A DNA stretch of 41,681 nt from Lachnospiraceae bacterium (GTDB lineage Bacteria > Bacillota > Clostridia > Lachnospirales > Lachnospiraceae). Shown here one piece after another: positions 1 through 8,602 of the stretch. The translations under genes and the position numbers were made by a program. Every line of letters starts with the position of its first letter. Within the stretch, counting starts at the first letter, position 1. The notes under the pieces were generated by a model. It had not been told where the DNA came from and ran no database searches. It saw nothing but the letters and a program-made list of their open reading frames with translations. The DNA is taken from NCBI GenBank assembly GCA_030531245.1, contig JAUNOA010000011.1, positions 1 to 41,681 on the forward strand, read 5' to 3'.

Positions 1-75
1 TTTGCTCAGCCATCGAGACTGGACTTTACTGCTGATAATGGTAATTATCCGCAGTATTGTGCTATAATCGATTAA
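1..75 (+). CDS. 3' end of an unidentified upstream gene
   Basis: Frame 1 is open from the window edge to a TAA at 73-75 and would give a 24-residue tail ending QYCAIID. The composition looks like ordinary protein, but the piece is too short to assign to a family or to prove coding. If real, the glgB promoter lies inside its last codons. Confidence 0.4.
   Translation, partial: FAQPSRLDFTADNGNYPQYCAIID
60..68 (+). promoter_or_regulatory. Extended -10 promoter for glgB
   Basis: TGCTATAAT is an extended -10 element with a perfect TATAAT. No clear -35 is visible at the usual distance. A start near 75 would leave a leader of about 30 nt containing a GGAGG ribosome site at 89-93. Confidence 0.6.
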
Positions 76-103
76 GTGATTTATTTGCGGAGGTTGTTTT
101 TAG

Positions 104-1942
104 ATGAACATAATATCCAAGGATGACTGTTATCTGTTCGGGCAGGGGGTGCATTATGAGATATATAAAAAGCTCGGTGCGCATCCGGTTACATATAGGA
201 ATAAAGAGGGATTTTATTTTGCGGTCTGGGCACCTCATGCGAAAGCAGTGAGCCTGGTCGGTGATTTTAATGATTGGAATCCGGATTCAGATTATATGTC
301 AACACTTCGAACCAGCGGTATCTGGGAGATCTTCATTCCCGGTATGAAGGCAGGAGAGCGATATAAGTATGCAATATGTACCCGGGACGGACAGTGGATA
401 TTTAAGGCGGATCCATACGCTTCGTATGCAGAGGTCAGACCGAATACCGCATCAATCACGTATGTGCCAAACTATGAATGGAGTGACGAAAAATGGATGG
501 AGAAGCGTGTCGGAAGTGATCCGAGACGGAAGCCTCTTTCGATATATGAGTGTCATCTGGGTTCCTGGAAGAGAGGACTGAATTACCGTCAGTACGCCAG
601 AGAACTCGGAAGGTACTGCAAAGAGATGGGATATACCCATGTGGAGATACTTGGTTTAGCAGAGCATCCTTATGACGGCAGCTGGGGATATCAGGTGACC
701 GGTTATTACGCACCGACTTCAAGATACGGCAGCCCGGACGACTTCATTTACTTTGTTAATTATCTTCATAAAAAGGGTATAGGAGTAATTCTGGACTGGG
801 TTCCGGCACATTTCCCCAAGGATGAGCATGGGCTTGCCGATTTCGATGGGCAGGCACTTTATGAGTATGCCGATCCGAAGATGGGAGAGCATCCGGACTG
901 GGGTACGAAAGTTTTTGATTATTCCAGGACAGAGGTTCGCAATTTCCTGATTGCCAATGCTCTTTACTGGCTCAACGAGTTCCATATCGACGGACTGCGT
1001 GTTGATGCTGTTGCATCGATGCTTTATCTGGATTACGGGCGCAAGGCAGGTGAGTGGGTTCCGAACAAATACGGAGGCAATCAGAACCTGGAGGCAGTCG
1101 AGTTTTTCAAGCATCTGAATTCACTTATTCAGGGTCGGGGAGACGGTACGATGATCATTGCCGAGGAGTCGACATCATGGCCCATGGTTACGCATCCGAC
1201 AGAGTCGGGCGGTCTGGGATTCACATACAAGTGGAATATGGGATGGATGCATGATTTTCTTGAATATATGAAACTTGATCCGTATTTCCGCAAGGGTGCA
1301 CATAACATGATGACTTTTGCGATGACTTATGCGACCAGTGAAAATTTCATTCTGGTTCTTTCGCATGACGAAGTTGTGCATCTGAAATGTTCGATGATCA
1401 GCAAGATGCCCGGCATTTACGAGGATAAGTTTGCAAACCTGAAATGTGCATATGCGTTTATGTTCGGTCATCCGGGTAAGAAGCTTCTGTTTATGGGACA
1501 GGACTTTGCACAGTGGCATGAGTGGGACGAAGAAGAGGAGCTTGACTGGCAGCTGAAAGAGAATCCGCTGCATCAGGGCATTTCGGATTTTTATGCGGCA
1601 CTTAACACGGTTTACAGGAAGCATTCATGTCTTTATGAGCTGGATGATATGTGGGACGGATTTGAGTGGGTCAATGCTGATGACTGCGACAGATCTATCT
1701 ACAGTTTTATCAGGTATAATCGTGAGCGTAAGAATTCGGTTCTGGTTGTAGTTAATTTCACCCCGATGGAGAGGGCTGACTATATGGTCGGAGTTCCGAA
1801 GGCAGGCAGATACAAACTTATACTGAATGAGCAAGGGCTTTGCAGTGAAAGTTTCAAGGCAGAAAAAGGTGAGTGTGACGGTCGTGACTGGCATATAAAA
1901 TATAAACTTCCACCTTATGGAATAGCGATGTTTGAGTTTTAA
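104..1942 (+). CDS. glgB: 1,4-alpha-glucan branching enzyme
   Basis: It makes alpha-1,6 branches in glycogen by cleaving an alpha-1,4 chain and transferring it. The protein has 612 residues: an N-terminal CBM48 beta-sandwich (about 20-120), a GH13 (beta/alpha)8 catalytic domain, and a C-terminal beta domain. The nucleophile is Asp301 in HIDGLRVDAV, the acid/base is Glu354 in IIAEEST, and the third GH13 carboxylate lies in LSHDEVVH. It is shorter than the E. coli enzyme because the extra N1 domain is missing, which is common in Firmicutes. The ATG follows GGAGG with a 10-nt gap. No other glycogen gene is in the window, and the gene is closed by its own terminator, so it appears monocistronic here. 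Confidence 0.96.
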   Translation: MNIISKDDCYLFGQGVHYEIYKKLGAHPVTYRNKEGFYFAVWAPHAKAVSLVGDFNDWNPDSDYMSTLRTSGIWEIFIPGMKAGERYKYAICTRDGQWIFKADPYASYAEVRPNTASITYVPNYEWSDEKWMEKRVGSDPRRKPLSIYECHLGSWKRGLNYRQYARELGRYCKEMGYTHVEILGLAEHPYDGSWGYQVTGYYAPTSRYGSPDDFIYFVNYLHKKGIGVILDWVPAHFPKDEHGLADFDGQALYEYADPKMGEHPDWGTKVFDYSRTEVRNFLIANALYWLNEFHIDGLRVDAVASMLYLDYGRKAGEWVPNKYGGNQNLEAVEFFKHLNSLIQGRGDGTMIIAEESTSWPMVTHPTESGGLGFTYKWNMGWMHDFLEYMKLDPYFRKGAHNMMTFAMTYATSENFILVLSHDEVVHLKCSMISKMPGIYEDKFANLKCAYAFMFGHPGKKLLFMGQDFAQWHEWDEEEELDWQLKENPLHQGISDFYAALNTVYRKHSCLYELDDMWDGFEWVNADDCDRSIYSFIRYNRERKNSVLVVVNFTPMERADYMVGVPKAGRYKLILNEQGLCSESFKAEKGECDGRDWHIKYKLPPYGIAMFEF

Positions 1943-1977
1943 GAAAAAATTACATAGAAAAATTTTCTAAGAAAATT

Positions 1978-2021
1978 TCCGGTCGGCTTTTGGATTAAAA
2001 GGCTTGACCGGAGATTTTTTT
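1978..2021 (+). terminator. Rho-independent terminator of glgB
   Basis: A TCCGGTC/GACCGGA stem has a second inner pairing of CTTTT with AAAAG and is followed by seven T. It separates glgB from the Tad locus and makes the TTG codon at 2004 an unlikely start for the next gene. Confidence 0.85.
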
Positions 2022-2090
2022 GGGTATATTCTTTACGCACGATTTGTAAAACCTCTTTTAAATCTTCATATCTTATCTTTGCGATACGCT

Positions 2091-3113
2091 ATGCGTCGTA
2101 TCATCGCAATCGTAGATCCTGATAATGAGTATGCCGGGAGACTGGCGCATTATATCAATAATCATGAGAATGGCGGCTTTAAGGCGGTCATCTTTTCCGA
2201 TACAGAAAAATTCCTTTCCGGGTGTGCGGATTTTGACACCCGCATACTTCTGATTGATGAGAATGAGTATCCCAGACTTCATGAGGGTGGAAGCTACGGG
2301 GTTGTAATCTGCCTTTCAGAGGATAGCTATTCAACGGCTGATGTTCCTTCTGTTTCCAAATATTCCGGAGCGGATCTGATAATCCATTTCATGATGGGTG
2401 AGTATGCGGAGCATGCACCTTCGAATCTTAACCATGTTCTGAAGAATCCCAGTCATACCATTGCAGTTTATTCACCCGCGTCGCGCTGCGGTAAGACAAC
2501 ATTTGCACTTACGGTAGCGCAGCTGCTAGGACAACGAGGGAAATGCCTTCTGATAGTGCTGGATGAGTATGCGGGTGTGTTCAGACATATTGCAAGAGAA
2601 ACCATGAGTGATCTGTCCGATGTGATTTACTCGTTCAGGCAGGGCCGTTATTCGTGGGCAAAACTTGCGCAGTCAGTGTATCGTTTCGGCAATACGGATT
2701 ATATTGCACCGGTCAGGTATCCGGAGGATCTGACAGCAATGACAAGTGTCCAGATGATAGAGCTTGTTAACAGGATTAAAATCGAGAGCGGATATGCGTA
2801 TATCATTCTGGATATGGGCAGTTACGGAAAGCATGCTGCAGAACTGCTGGAAATATGTGATGAGATTTATATGCCGATATTGGATGATGCACTGAGCGGC
2901 TGCAAAATCAGAGAATTCAGAGAAGCTCTGGAGCAGAGCGGAAGGACAGATATTCTGGCGAGAATTTATGAAGTGAAGCTTCCGCATGAAGAGAGGCTGG
3001 ATACGGAAAACCCGAAGGAGGAGGAGTACAGCTATGGAAGTCTTGCTGAGTACACAAGAACTCTTTTCCCGGATACAGACGGGAATAAGCAGACAGCTCT
3101 CGGACATGCGTGA
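2091..3113 (+). CDS. tadZ: TadZ/CpaE-like pilus localisation ATPase
   Basis: It probably positions the Tad pilus machine at the membrane. Residues 1-100 resemble an atypical receiver domain (RRIIAIVDPDNEYAGRL and following). From about 120 there is a MinD/ParA-like domain with a deviant Walker A, SPASRCGKTTFA, and a later ILDMGSYGK strand. The reading frame is open upstream to a TTG at 2004, but that codon sits in the glgB terminator. The ATG at 2091 starts the first sensible domain, although no good ribosome site precedes it, so the exact start is uncertain. The 3' end overlaps tadA by 80 nt, and this gene opens the Tad operon. No convincing promoter was found in 2022-2090. Confidence 0.82.
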   Translation: MRRIIAIVDPDNEYAGRLAHYINNHENGGFKAVIFSDTEKFLSGCADFDTRILLIDENEYPRLHEGGSYGVVICLSEDSYSTADVPSVSKYSGADLIIHFMMGEYAEHAPSNLNHVLKNPSHTIAVYSPASRCGKTTFALTVAQLLGQRGKCLLIVLDEYAGVFRHIARETMSDLSDVIYSFRQGRYSWAKLAQSVYRFGNTDYIAPVRYPEDLTAMTSVQMIELVNRIKIESGYAYIILDMGSYGKHAAELLEICDEIYMPILDDALSGCKIREFREALEQSGRTDILARIYEVKLPHEERLDTENPKEEEYSYGSLAEYTRTLFPDTDGNKQTALGHA

Positions 3114-4290
3114 GGTGGATGATGATGAATTATACGGGCTCATTGATGAACAGATTGAGAAGGCCGAGGAGGATAATTATCTGCCGGTAGCGAGGAAACT
3201 TATGCTCAGGACGAGACTTTTTGATTCGTTCAGGAGACTGGATATCCTGCAGGAACTTATCGACAGAAAGGATATTACCGAGATTATGGTGAACGGTCCG
3301 GAGCATGTTTTTGTCGAACAGGCCGGACAGGTTATAGAATGGCCGCTTAAATTCAAATCACAGGAGCAGCTTGAAGATCTGATTCAACAGATAGTATCCA
3401 GGGTAAACAGAGTTGTCAATGTCAGCCAACCGATAGTTGATGCCAGATTACCGGATGGTTCCCGTGTGCACGTGGTGCTTCCTCCGGTTTCGCTTTCGGG
3501 ACCGGTGCTTACCATAAGAAAATTCCCGGAACCGATCTCGATGGAGAAACTTATCGGTTACGGAGCGATTACCAGAGAAGCCGCAGAGTTCCTTGGACGG
3601 CTGGTCAGGGCGGGATACAACATTTTTATTTCCGGCGGTACCAATTCCGGAAAGACGACTTTTTTAAATGCACTTTCAGCTTTTATTCCGGCAACGGAGA
3701 GGGTCATTACTATTGAAGATTCAGCGGAACTGCAGCTGATGCATATAGAAAATCTTATAAGCATGGAGGCAAGACGGGCAAACCCGCAGGGAGAGGGAGC
3801 CGTAACGATAGCAGATCTTATCAAAGCTTCTCTGAGAATGAATCCGGATCGCATAGTGGTCGGAGAGGTCAGAGGAGCAGAGGCGCTGGATATGCTGCAG
3901 GCTATGAATACAGGACATGACGGAAGTCTGAGTACGGGGCATGCAAATTCGGCCCGGGAGATGCTGACGCGTATCGAAACGATGGTGCTAAGCTCAGGTG
4001 CAGGTGCAGGGATGCCGCTTGATGCAATCAGAGCTCAGATGGCCAGTGCTATTGATATCATAGTCCATCTCGGAAGAGTCAGAGACAGAAGCAGAAAAGT
4101 TTTAGCTATAGTGGAGGTAACCGGATTTGAGGAAGGTCAGATCAGAACAAATACTTTATACGAATTCCGTGAAGACTTCGGAAAATCCGGAAAGTCGAAA
4201 GGGAAGGTTACAGGAATGCTTAAAAAAACTGCCTCTCTTCAGAATACCGGGAAACTTGCAGCCTCAGGCGACGGACTATTCGGTATATGA
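3034..4290 (+). CDS. tadA: TadA/CpaF-family pilus assembly ATPase
   Basis: This hexameric secretion ATPase powers assembly of Flp-type pili at the cytoplasmic face. The 418-residue protein has an N-terminal helical domain (about 1-120). The PilT/VirB11 core has Walker A GGTNSGKTT near 201-209 (Lys207) and a Walker B/Asp-box region around RMNPDRIVVGEVRG near 270, followed by GHANSAREML. The start at 3034 has an excellent AGGAGGAGGAG site; an upstream in-frame ATG at 2986 gives an implausible Arg-rich leader. It overlaps tadZ by 80 nt and tadB by up to 164 nt, implying strong translational coupling. Confidence 0.95.
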   Translation: MEVLLSTQELFSRIQTGISRQLSDMREVDDDELYGLIDEQIEKAEEDNYLPVARKLMLRTRLFDSFRRLDILQELIDRKDITEIMVNGPEHVFVEQAGQVIEWPLKFKSQEQLEDLIQQIVSRVNRVVNVSQPIVDARLPDGSRVHVVLPPVSLSGPVLTIRKFPEPISMEKLIGYGAITREAAEFLGRLVRAGYNIFISGGTNSGKTTFLNALSAFIPATERVITIEDSAELQLMHIENLISMEARRANPQGEGAVTIADLIKASLRMNPDRIVVGEVRGAEALDMLQAMNTGHDGSLSTGHANSAREMLTRIETMVLSSGAGAGMPLDAIRAQMASAIDIIVHLGRVRDRSRKVLAIVEVTGFEEGQIRTNTLYEFREDFGKSGKSKGKVTGMLKKTASLQNTGKLAASGDGLFGI

Positions 4291-5011
4291 ATTAAGTGCA
4301 GCTGAATGGATTAAATACGGTATTATCGGGATACTGCTTGCCGGTGTGGCGGCATATATATTCTACCGAAGTGCGATTATATTTATCATCCTGGCAGTTC
4401 CGGCAGCAGTTCTGTACCCGATATATAAAAGACAGGAACTCTTTGATGCCAGGAAACGAAAGCTTTCCGCAGAGTTCCGGGAGGGAATAACCGTTCTTGC
4501 CTCAGCGCTTTCCGCGGGGTATTCGCTTGAAAATGCGATGACGGAAAGCACCGAAGAGCTTACAGTTCTGTACGGAGAAAATTCGCTGATAGTTAAAGAG
4601 TTCGAATACATAGATCACAGAGTCAGTATGAATATTCCTATCGAATTGGCATGGCAGGAATTTGCCGACAGGAGCGGGATTGATGATATCAGAAACTTTG
4701 CCCAGGTACTGAAGGTTGCAAAACGCAGCGGAGGAGAGCTTAATACGATAATTATGAGGACAGCAGATACCATAGGTGACAAGATTCAGATAAAAGAGGA
4801 AATACTGACACAGACTTCAGCGAAAGTATTTGAACAGAAGGTCATGAGTGTTATACCGGTTGTTATTGTCATTTATATTGAAATCACATCACCCGGTTTT
4901 TTCGATGTTATGTATGACGGTATTGTGGGCAGAATTGTAATGACCGGTTGCCTTATCACATACATTGCGGCGATATGGCTGGGCAATAAGATTTTGGAGA
5001 TAGAGATTTGA
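4127..5011 (+). CDS. tadB: TadB, inner-membrane pilus platform protein
   Basis: It is one of the two T2SSF-type platform proteins of the Tad system. There are two transmembrane helices near residues 64-100, a cytoplasmic T2SSF domain with EGITVLASALSAGYSLENAM, and two more membrane helices at the C-terminus. The start is uncertain. TTG at 4127 has GGAGG nine bases upstream but overlaps tadA by 164 nt. GTG at 4169 is a possible alternative without a clear site. The stop overlaps the TTG start of tadC by four bases. Confidence 0.88.
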   Translation: MRKVRSEQILYTNSVKTSENPESRKGRLQECLKKLPLFRIPGNLQPQATDYSVYELSAAEWIKYGIIGILLAGVAAYIFYRSAIIFIILAVPAAVLYPIYKRQELFDARKRKLSAEFREGITVLASALSAGYSLENAMTESTEELTVLYGENSLIVKEFEYIDHRVSMNIPIELAWQEFADRSGIDDIRNFAQVLKVAKRSGGELNTIIMRTADTIGDKIQIKEEILTQTSAKVFEQKVMSVIPVVIVIYIEITSPGFFDVMYDGIVGRIVMTGCLITYIAAIWLGNKILEIEI

Positions 5012-6246
5012 AGTACATTGAGAAGGCCGCAGAGTTTGCAAAGAAATACAGAATTCAGATTTTATGTATAGGCGGAGGTTTTTTGTTGTTTCTTGTCTGC
5101 CTTATCGTGAATCCCGGAAGGGCTGAAGACATTAAAGAGATTGAAAGATCCGGATACGGAAGTAAGAAGACGGAATCTCTGTATGTTGACGGCCTGGAAG
5201 AGGAGCCGGTGCAGATGGAAATAGAGGTAGGTGCCAGAGAATACGGACCGGATGAGATAGATGATGCTATGTCACAGTGTTTAACGGATACGACAGCCGA
5301 TGCATTAGGAGAGAATGCTTCACTGCAGGAGGTCTGTTATGATCTGGCTCTGCCGGATGCAAATCAGGAGTACGGATTTAAATTTACATGGGATTCTGAT
5401 GACAGAAATCTGGTCACCTCTGCAGGCACGGTTTATAACGAGGAGCTTAAGGAAGCAAGGGATGTACTGCTGCGTGTAACTGTCAGTAACAGGAATTATC
5501 AGAGAGATTTTGTTGTGCCGATAACAGTGATACCCAGACAGTACTCGGATGCGGAAAAGAGGCAGAACGGTCTTTTACAACTGATCAGTGCCGCAGATAA
5601 AAATTCAGCTACAAAGCCCAAAGTGGAGCTTCCTGATGAATATGACGGGAGGAGTATACGGTTCAGAAATACAGAAGATCAGTCATATAACATCATATGG
5701 ATACTTGGTATTGTCGCGGCAATTCTGTTTTACCTTCGCGATAAGGAAAATGCCAGGACAGATCGTGAGAAACAGTTCAAACAGATGCAGATAGATTATC
5801 CGGAAATCGTATCCAAACTACTGGTTTTCGTAGGTGCCGGACTAAGTGTCAGGATGGCATGGGATGCAGTTGCGAAGGATTATGAAAGTTACAGAAAAAA
5901 CAATGATAAATCTGAAATCAGATATGCATATGAAGAACTGTGTAAGGCGAATAACAGATTAAAAACAGGCGCTCCGGAAGGGGCGGTGTACCGGGCATTC
6001 GGGAGACAGTGCCATTCCAAGCAATATATGAAACTGGCATCGCTTCTGGAACAGAACCGGAAATCCGGTGTGGCCAATCTGAAATCCATGCTTCAGATGG
6101 AAATGCTTGAAGCATGGGAAGAACGAAAGAATTTTGCGCTTCGTCAGGGAGAAGAAGCCTCAACGAAGCTGCTGATTCCTCTCATAATGCTGCTTGCTAT
6201 CGTAATGGTAATCATAATGGTACCTGCGCTTATGGGATTTTTATAA
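5008..6246 (+). CDS. tadC: TadC, T2SSF platform protein with an extracytoplasmic Ig-like insert
   Basis: It is the second Tad platform protein. The C-terminal part (about 230-412) has a membrane helix, the T2SSF region LLVFVGAGLSVRMAWDAV and a final helix rich in Ile, Met and Leu. The N-terminus is unusual for TadC. A membrane helix at about 17-34 is followed by some 190 residues expected outside the cell, then another helix at about 229-246. The outside part contains LALPDANQ, FKFTWDSDDRNLVTSAGTV and FVVPITVIP, in the order seen in bacterial Ig-like domains of the atrophied Big type. The start is TTG, with GGAGA upstream. The fold assignment rests on pattern only. Confidence 0.88.
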   Translation: MKYIEKAAEFAKKYRIQILCIGGGFLLFLVCLIVNPGRAEDIKEIERSGYGSKKTESLYVDGLEEEPVQMEIEVGAREYGPDEIDDAMSQCLTDTTADALGENASLQEVCYDLALPDANQEYGFKFTWDSDDRNLVTSAGTVYNEELKEARDVLLRVTVSNRNYQRDFVVPITVIPRQYSDAEKRQNGLLQLISAADKNSATKPKVELPDEYDGRSIRFRNTEDQSYNIIWILGIVAAILFYLRDKENARTDREKQFKQMQIDYPEIVSKLLVFVGAGLSVRMAWDAVAKDYESYRKNNDKSEIRYAYEELCKANNRLKTGAPEGAVYRAFGRQCHSKQYMKLASLLEQNRKSGVANLKSMLQMEMLEAWEERKNFALRQGEEASTKLLIPLIMLLAIVMVIIMVPALMGFL

Positions 6247-6269
6247 AACTAAACACGAGGAGGAAAGAA

Positions 6270-6488
6270 ATGATGGGAACAGTTGTATTTAATTTTAAGT
6301 ATGGATTTCTGCCGAGGCTTAAGGCAAAACTCAGCGACGAAAGTGGAATGGGGACTATTGAAGTCGTATTGATCCTGGTTGTTTTGATTGCGCTGGTTAT
6401 TATTTTCAAGGAAAAAATCACCGCGCTTCTTAAAGACATCATGGGACAGATAGAAACGGATGCAGAGAGTGTTTACAGTCCAAGCTAA
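6270..6488 (+). CDS. flp: Flp1-like major pilin
   Basis: This 72-residue protein is the likely pilus subunit. A basic leader of about 26 residues ends ESG, then MGTIE places Glu at +5 of the mature chain, followed by the hydrophobic helix VVLILVVLIALVIIF and a short polar tail. Gly at -1 and Glu at +5 fit processing by the prepilin peptidase encoded at 9412-9867. The ATG at 6270 follows GAGGAGGAAAGAA, the strongest ribosome site in this part of the operon, which fits a protein needed in excess. It overlaps the next gene by 29 nt. Confidence 0.9.
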   Translation: MMGTVVFNFKYGFLPRLKAKLSDESGMGTIEVVLILVVLIALVIIFKEKITALLKDIMGQIETDAESVYSPS

Positions 6489-8457
6489 AGGAACGATTAC
6501 AGTGTTTCTGGCACTTGTTTTTGTCAGTATATCGGCACTGGTACTTACGCTTGTGGAATCGGCACGTACCGCAGGTCTCAGATTTCATCTGGAAGTCGCA
6601 TCAGAGTCGGCAATAGATTCGTTGTTTTCGGAATATCATAATGATATGTGGGACAGGTACAGGATAGTAACATATGAATGTGATGATCCGGAAACTGCAG
6701 TGAATTCAGTGCAGAAATATATGGAACCATATCTGAATGTCGGCAGCTGGATGAGGATGGACAGTGCAAAGGCAGAGATTAATGAAGCTGCGTATCTGAC
6801 CGATACTGGAGGTGAGTGGCTGGAACAGGAAATAGTTGATTATATGACATTCGGGGTTGCTGAGAGCCTTGTCGATGTATCAGCTGCCGACACACTGGAT
6901 TCACTATGGAAGGATCTGAACGAAGCTGATGCTATACAGGAAATTACAAATGATTACTCGGAAAAATCCACAGAAGCGCTGAAAGTCGAACAGGCCCTTA
7001 TGGATATCAATGAATCGCTGGACAAACAAAAGGAACTGCAGAGCAGAGCGGTCAATGACCTTAATAACGGATCAAACGGGAGCTTTCAGAAGGAGGCTGA
7101 CAGGATGATTGGAGAGATGGAGAAGGTCGCAGGAACAGGCGATGATGACGGCGGGCTTGTGTGTGTATATGAAAACGGTTCGTACGATCTTGAGGAAGAA
7201 CTAAATCGGGTGGATGAGGAACATGCGGATGCATATGCAAATATTGAAAGCAGTGAAGGACAGGAAATCATACAGTCAGTAAAAGATGATTTTCTGGGAT
7301 ATTCTTCAGACGAAAAGAACCGGAGAGCTGAGGTCGAAGAAATATATTCCAGTACAGTGAATAATATCATAGCTGTCAAAAAGGCAAAAGAGGCTGCACG
7401 TGAGATTGAAGAATATGCGGACGAACTGCGTTCGGCTGCGGAAGAATCTGAAGACTCCGGCGAATATGAGGAAGAGATACAGAACCTCTGGGATGAGCTG
7501 GCTGAAGATTTTTCCGCGATAGATATCCCGAATCTGGATTTTGAATTCGGTGTAGCGGATAAGAATAAGAAAAATTTTCTGGAAACAGCAAAAAAGCTGC
7601 TGGGAGGTGATTTGCTTGTCCTTGTTCTGCCCGATGGAAAAGCTGCAAGTAAGGCAAAGCTTGATTTATCGCTTGCTCCGTCGGATGTATGTATGAGCAC
7701 AGACAGGAATACGGAAAACAGAAGTGTTTTTGAAAATGTTCTGATAGCAGAATACATAGCAAAGTTTTTCTCTGAATTTACCGATGATGTGGATGGACCG
7801 GTCAGATATGAGATGGAGTATATATGTGCCGGAAAAGACAATGACAAAGATAACCTGGCAGCGGCGGTCGGAGATGTTCTGGCCATACGTGAAGGCATGA
7901 ACTATCTGAGCATCATGCGAGACGGCAGTAAAAGATCACAGGCCAGACATCTGGCTGAGGAGATAGTCATAGGCACAAGCGGAGGCACTCTGACTGCTCT
8001 GGTTCCGGTTGTTGAGTGTCTGATCATAGGTGTATGGGCAGGTGCAGAATCTATTATTGACTGCCGTACTTTACTGAACGGAAATAAAGTATCCCTGGTA
8101 AAAAGTCAGGAGGAGTGGAAGCTGGATGTCGGCTCCATATTAAACTGGGGTCAAAGCAGGAAGCTGGAGGGATCCGATTCCGGTGATGAACGAGGATTGA
8201 GTTATGAAAACTACCTGAAGTTCGTGATACTTCTGCTGTTTGGTGAAGTGAGGAATTACAGAGTGATGGATATCATGCAGATAAATATGAGAACGAAAGA
8301 AAATGATTTTGAAATGCGTAATTGTATCTATGGTCTGAATATGAATGTTACTGCTAAAGTGAAACACCTTTTTACCATAATTCCGATGATATCCCGTGAA
8401 ACCGGCGGATTCACACGTGACTTTGAGTTACAGACCAATGTCGTCAAAGCATATTAA
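6460..8457 (+). CDS. DUF5702-type Tad-associated surface protein
   Basis: The 665-residue protein starts with a signal-anchor helix, KGTITVFLALVFVSISALVLTLVESAR, the hallmark of DUF5702 proteins in Firmicutes Tad loci. A long acidic, helix-prone and probably coiled-coil stretch follows (about 150-350). The C-terminal part has a likely membrane helix near GGTLTALVPVVECLIIGVWAGA. It probably acts as a minor pilin-like or scaffold component (TadG-like), but its biochemical role is unknown. The start overlaps the pilin gene by 29 nt and has only a weak ribosome site, consistent with coupled, lower expression. Confidence 0.85.
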   Translation: MQRVFTVQAKGTITVFLALVFVSISALVLTLVESARTAGLRFHLEVASESAIDSLFSEYHNDMWDRYRIVTYECDDPETAVNSVQKYMEPYLNVGSWMRMDSAKAEINEAAYLTDTGGEWLEQEIVDYMTFGVAESLVDVSAADTLDSLWKDLNEADAIQEITNDYSEKSTEALKVEQALMDINESLDKQKELQSRAVNDLNNGSNGSFQKEADRMIGEMEKVAGTGDDDGGLVCVYENGSYDLEEELNRVDEEHADAYANIESSEGQEIIQSVKDDFLGYSSDEKNRRAEVEEIYSSTVNNIIAVKKAKEAAREIEEYADELRSAAEESEDSGEYEEEIQNLWDELAEDFSAIDIPNLDFEFGVADKNKKNFLETAKKLLGGDLLVLVLPDGKAASKAKLDLSLAPSDVCMSTDRNTENRSVFENVLIAEYIAKFFSEFTDDVDGPVRYEMEYICAGKDNDKDNLAAAVGDVLAIREGMNYLSIMRDGSKRSQARHLAEEIVIGTSGGTLTALVPVVECLIIGVWAGAESIIDCRTLLNGNKVSLVKSQEEWKLDVGSILNWGQSRKLEGSDSGDERGLSYENYLKFVILLLFGEVRNYRVMDIMQINMRTKENDFEMRNCIYGLNMNVTAKVKHLFTIIPMISRETGGFTRDFELQTNVVKAY

Positions 8458-8474
8458 CTATAACAATAAACAGG

Positions 8475-8602
8475 GGCTTTCAGGTATGCTCTCTTATCTG
8501 TCTCTTTCAAAACCAAATACAAAAAATCCAAAAAACAGTATGCCTCTCCAAGCGCTGAATAGTGGCAATCCAAATACAGATAAGAGGGCATACCTGAAAG
8601 CC
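8475..8602. repeat. 26-bp near-perfect inverted repeat within a coding region
   Basis: The arms are 8475-8500 and 8577-8602, separated by 76 nt. They match at 25 of 26 positions as reverse complements, and the odd position is a G-U pair in RNA. Complementarity stops sharply at both ends. The right arm encodes DKRAYLKA, directly before the pseudopilin-like cleavage site of the TadE-like protein. The left arm covers the best start codon of that gene (ATG at 8486) and part of its ribosome site. The loop is A-rich and holds two CCAAATACA copies at 8513 and 8570. Confidence 0.9.

Noticed and set aside
2004-2090. Longer tadZ starting at TTG 2004
   Set aside because: The codon is part of the glgB terminator hairpin and the added 29 residues do not resemble the family.
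7086-7898. Long Ser-rich open frame on the minus strand inside the DUF5702 gene
   Set aside because: It is a low-complexity antisense shadow of the acidic coiled-coil region, has no ribosome site and resembles no family.
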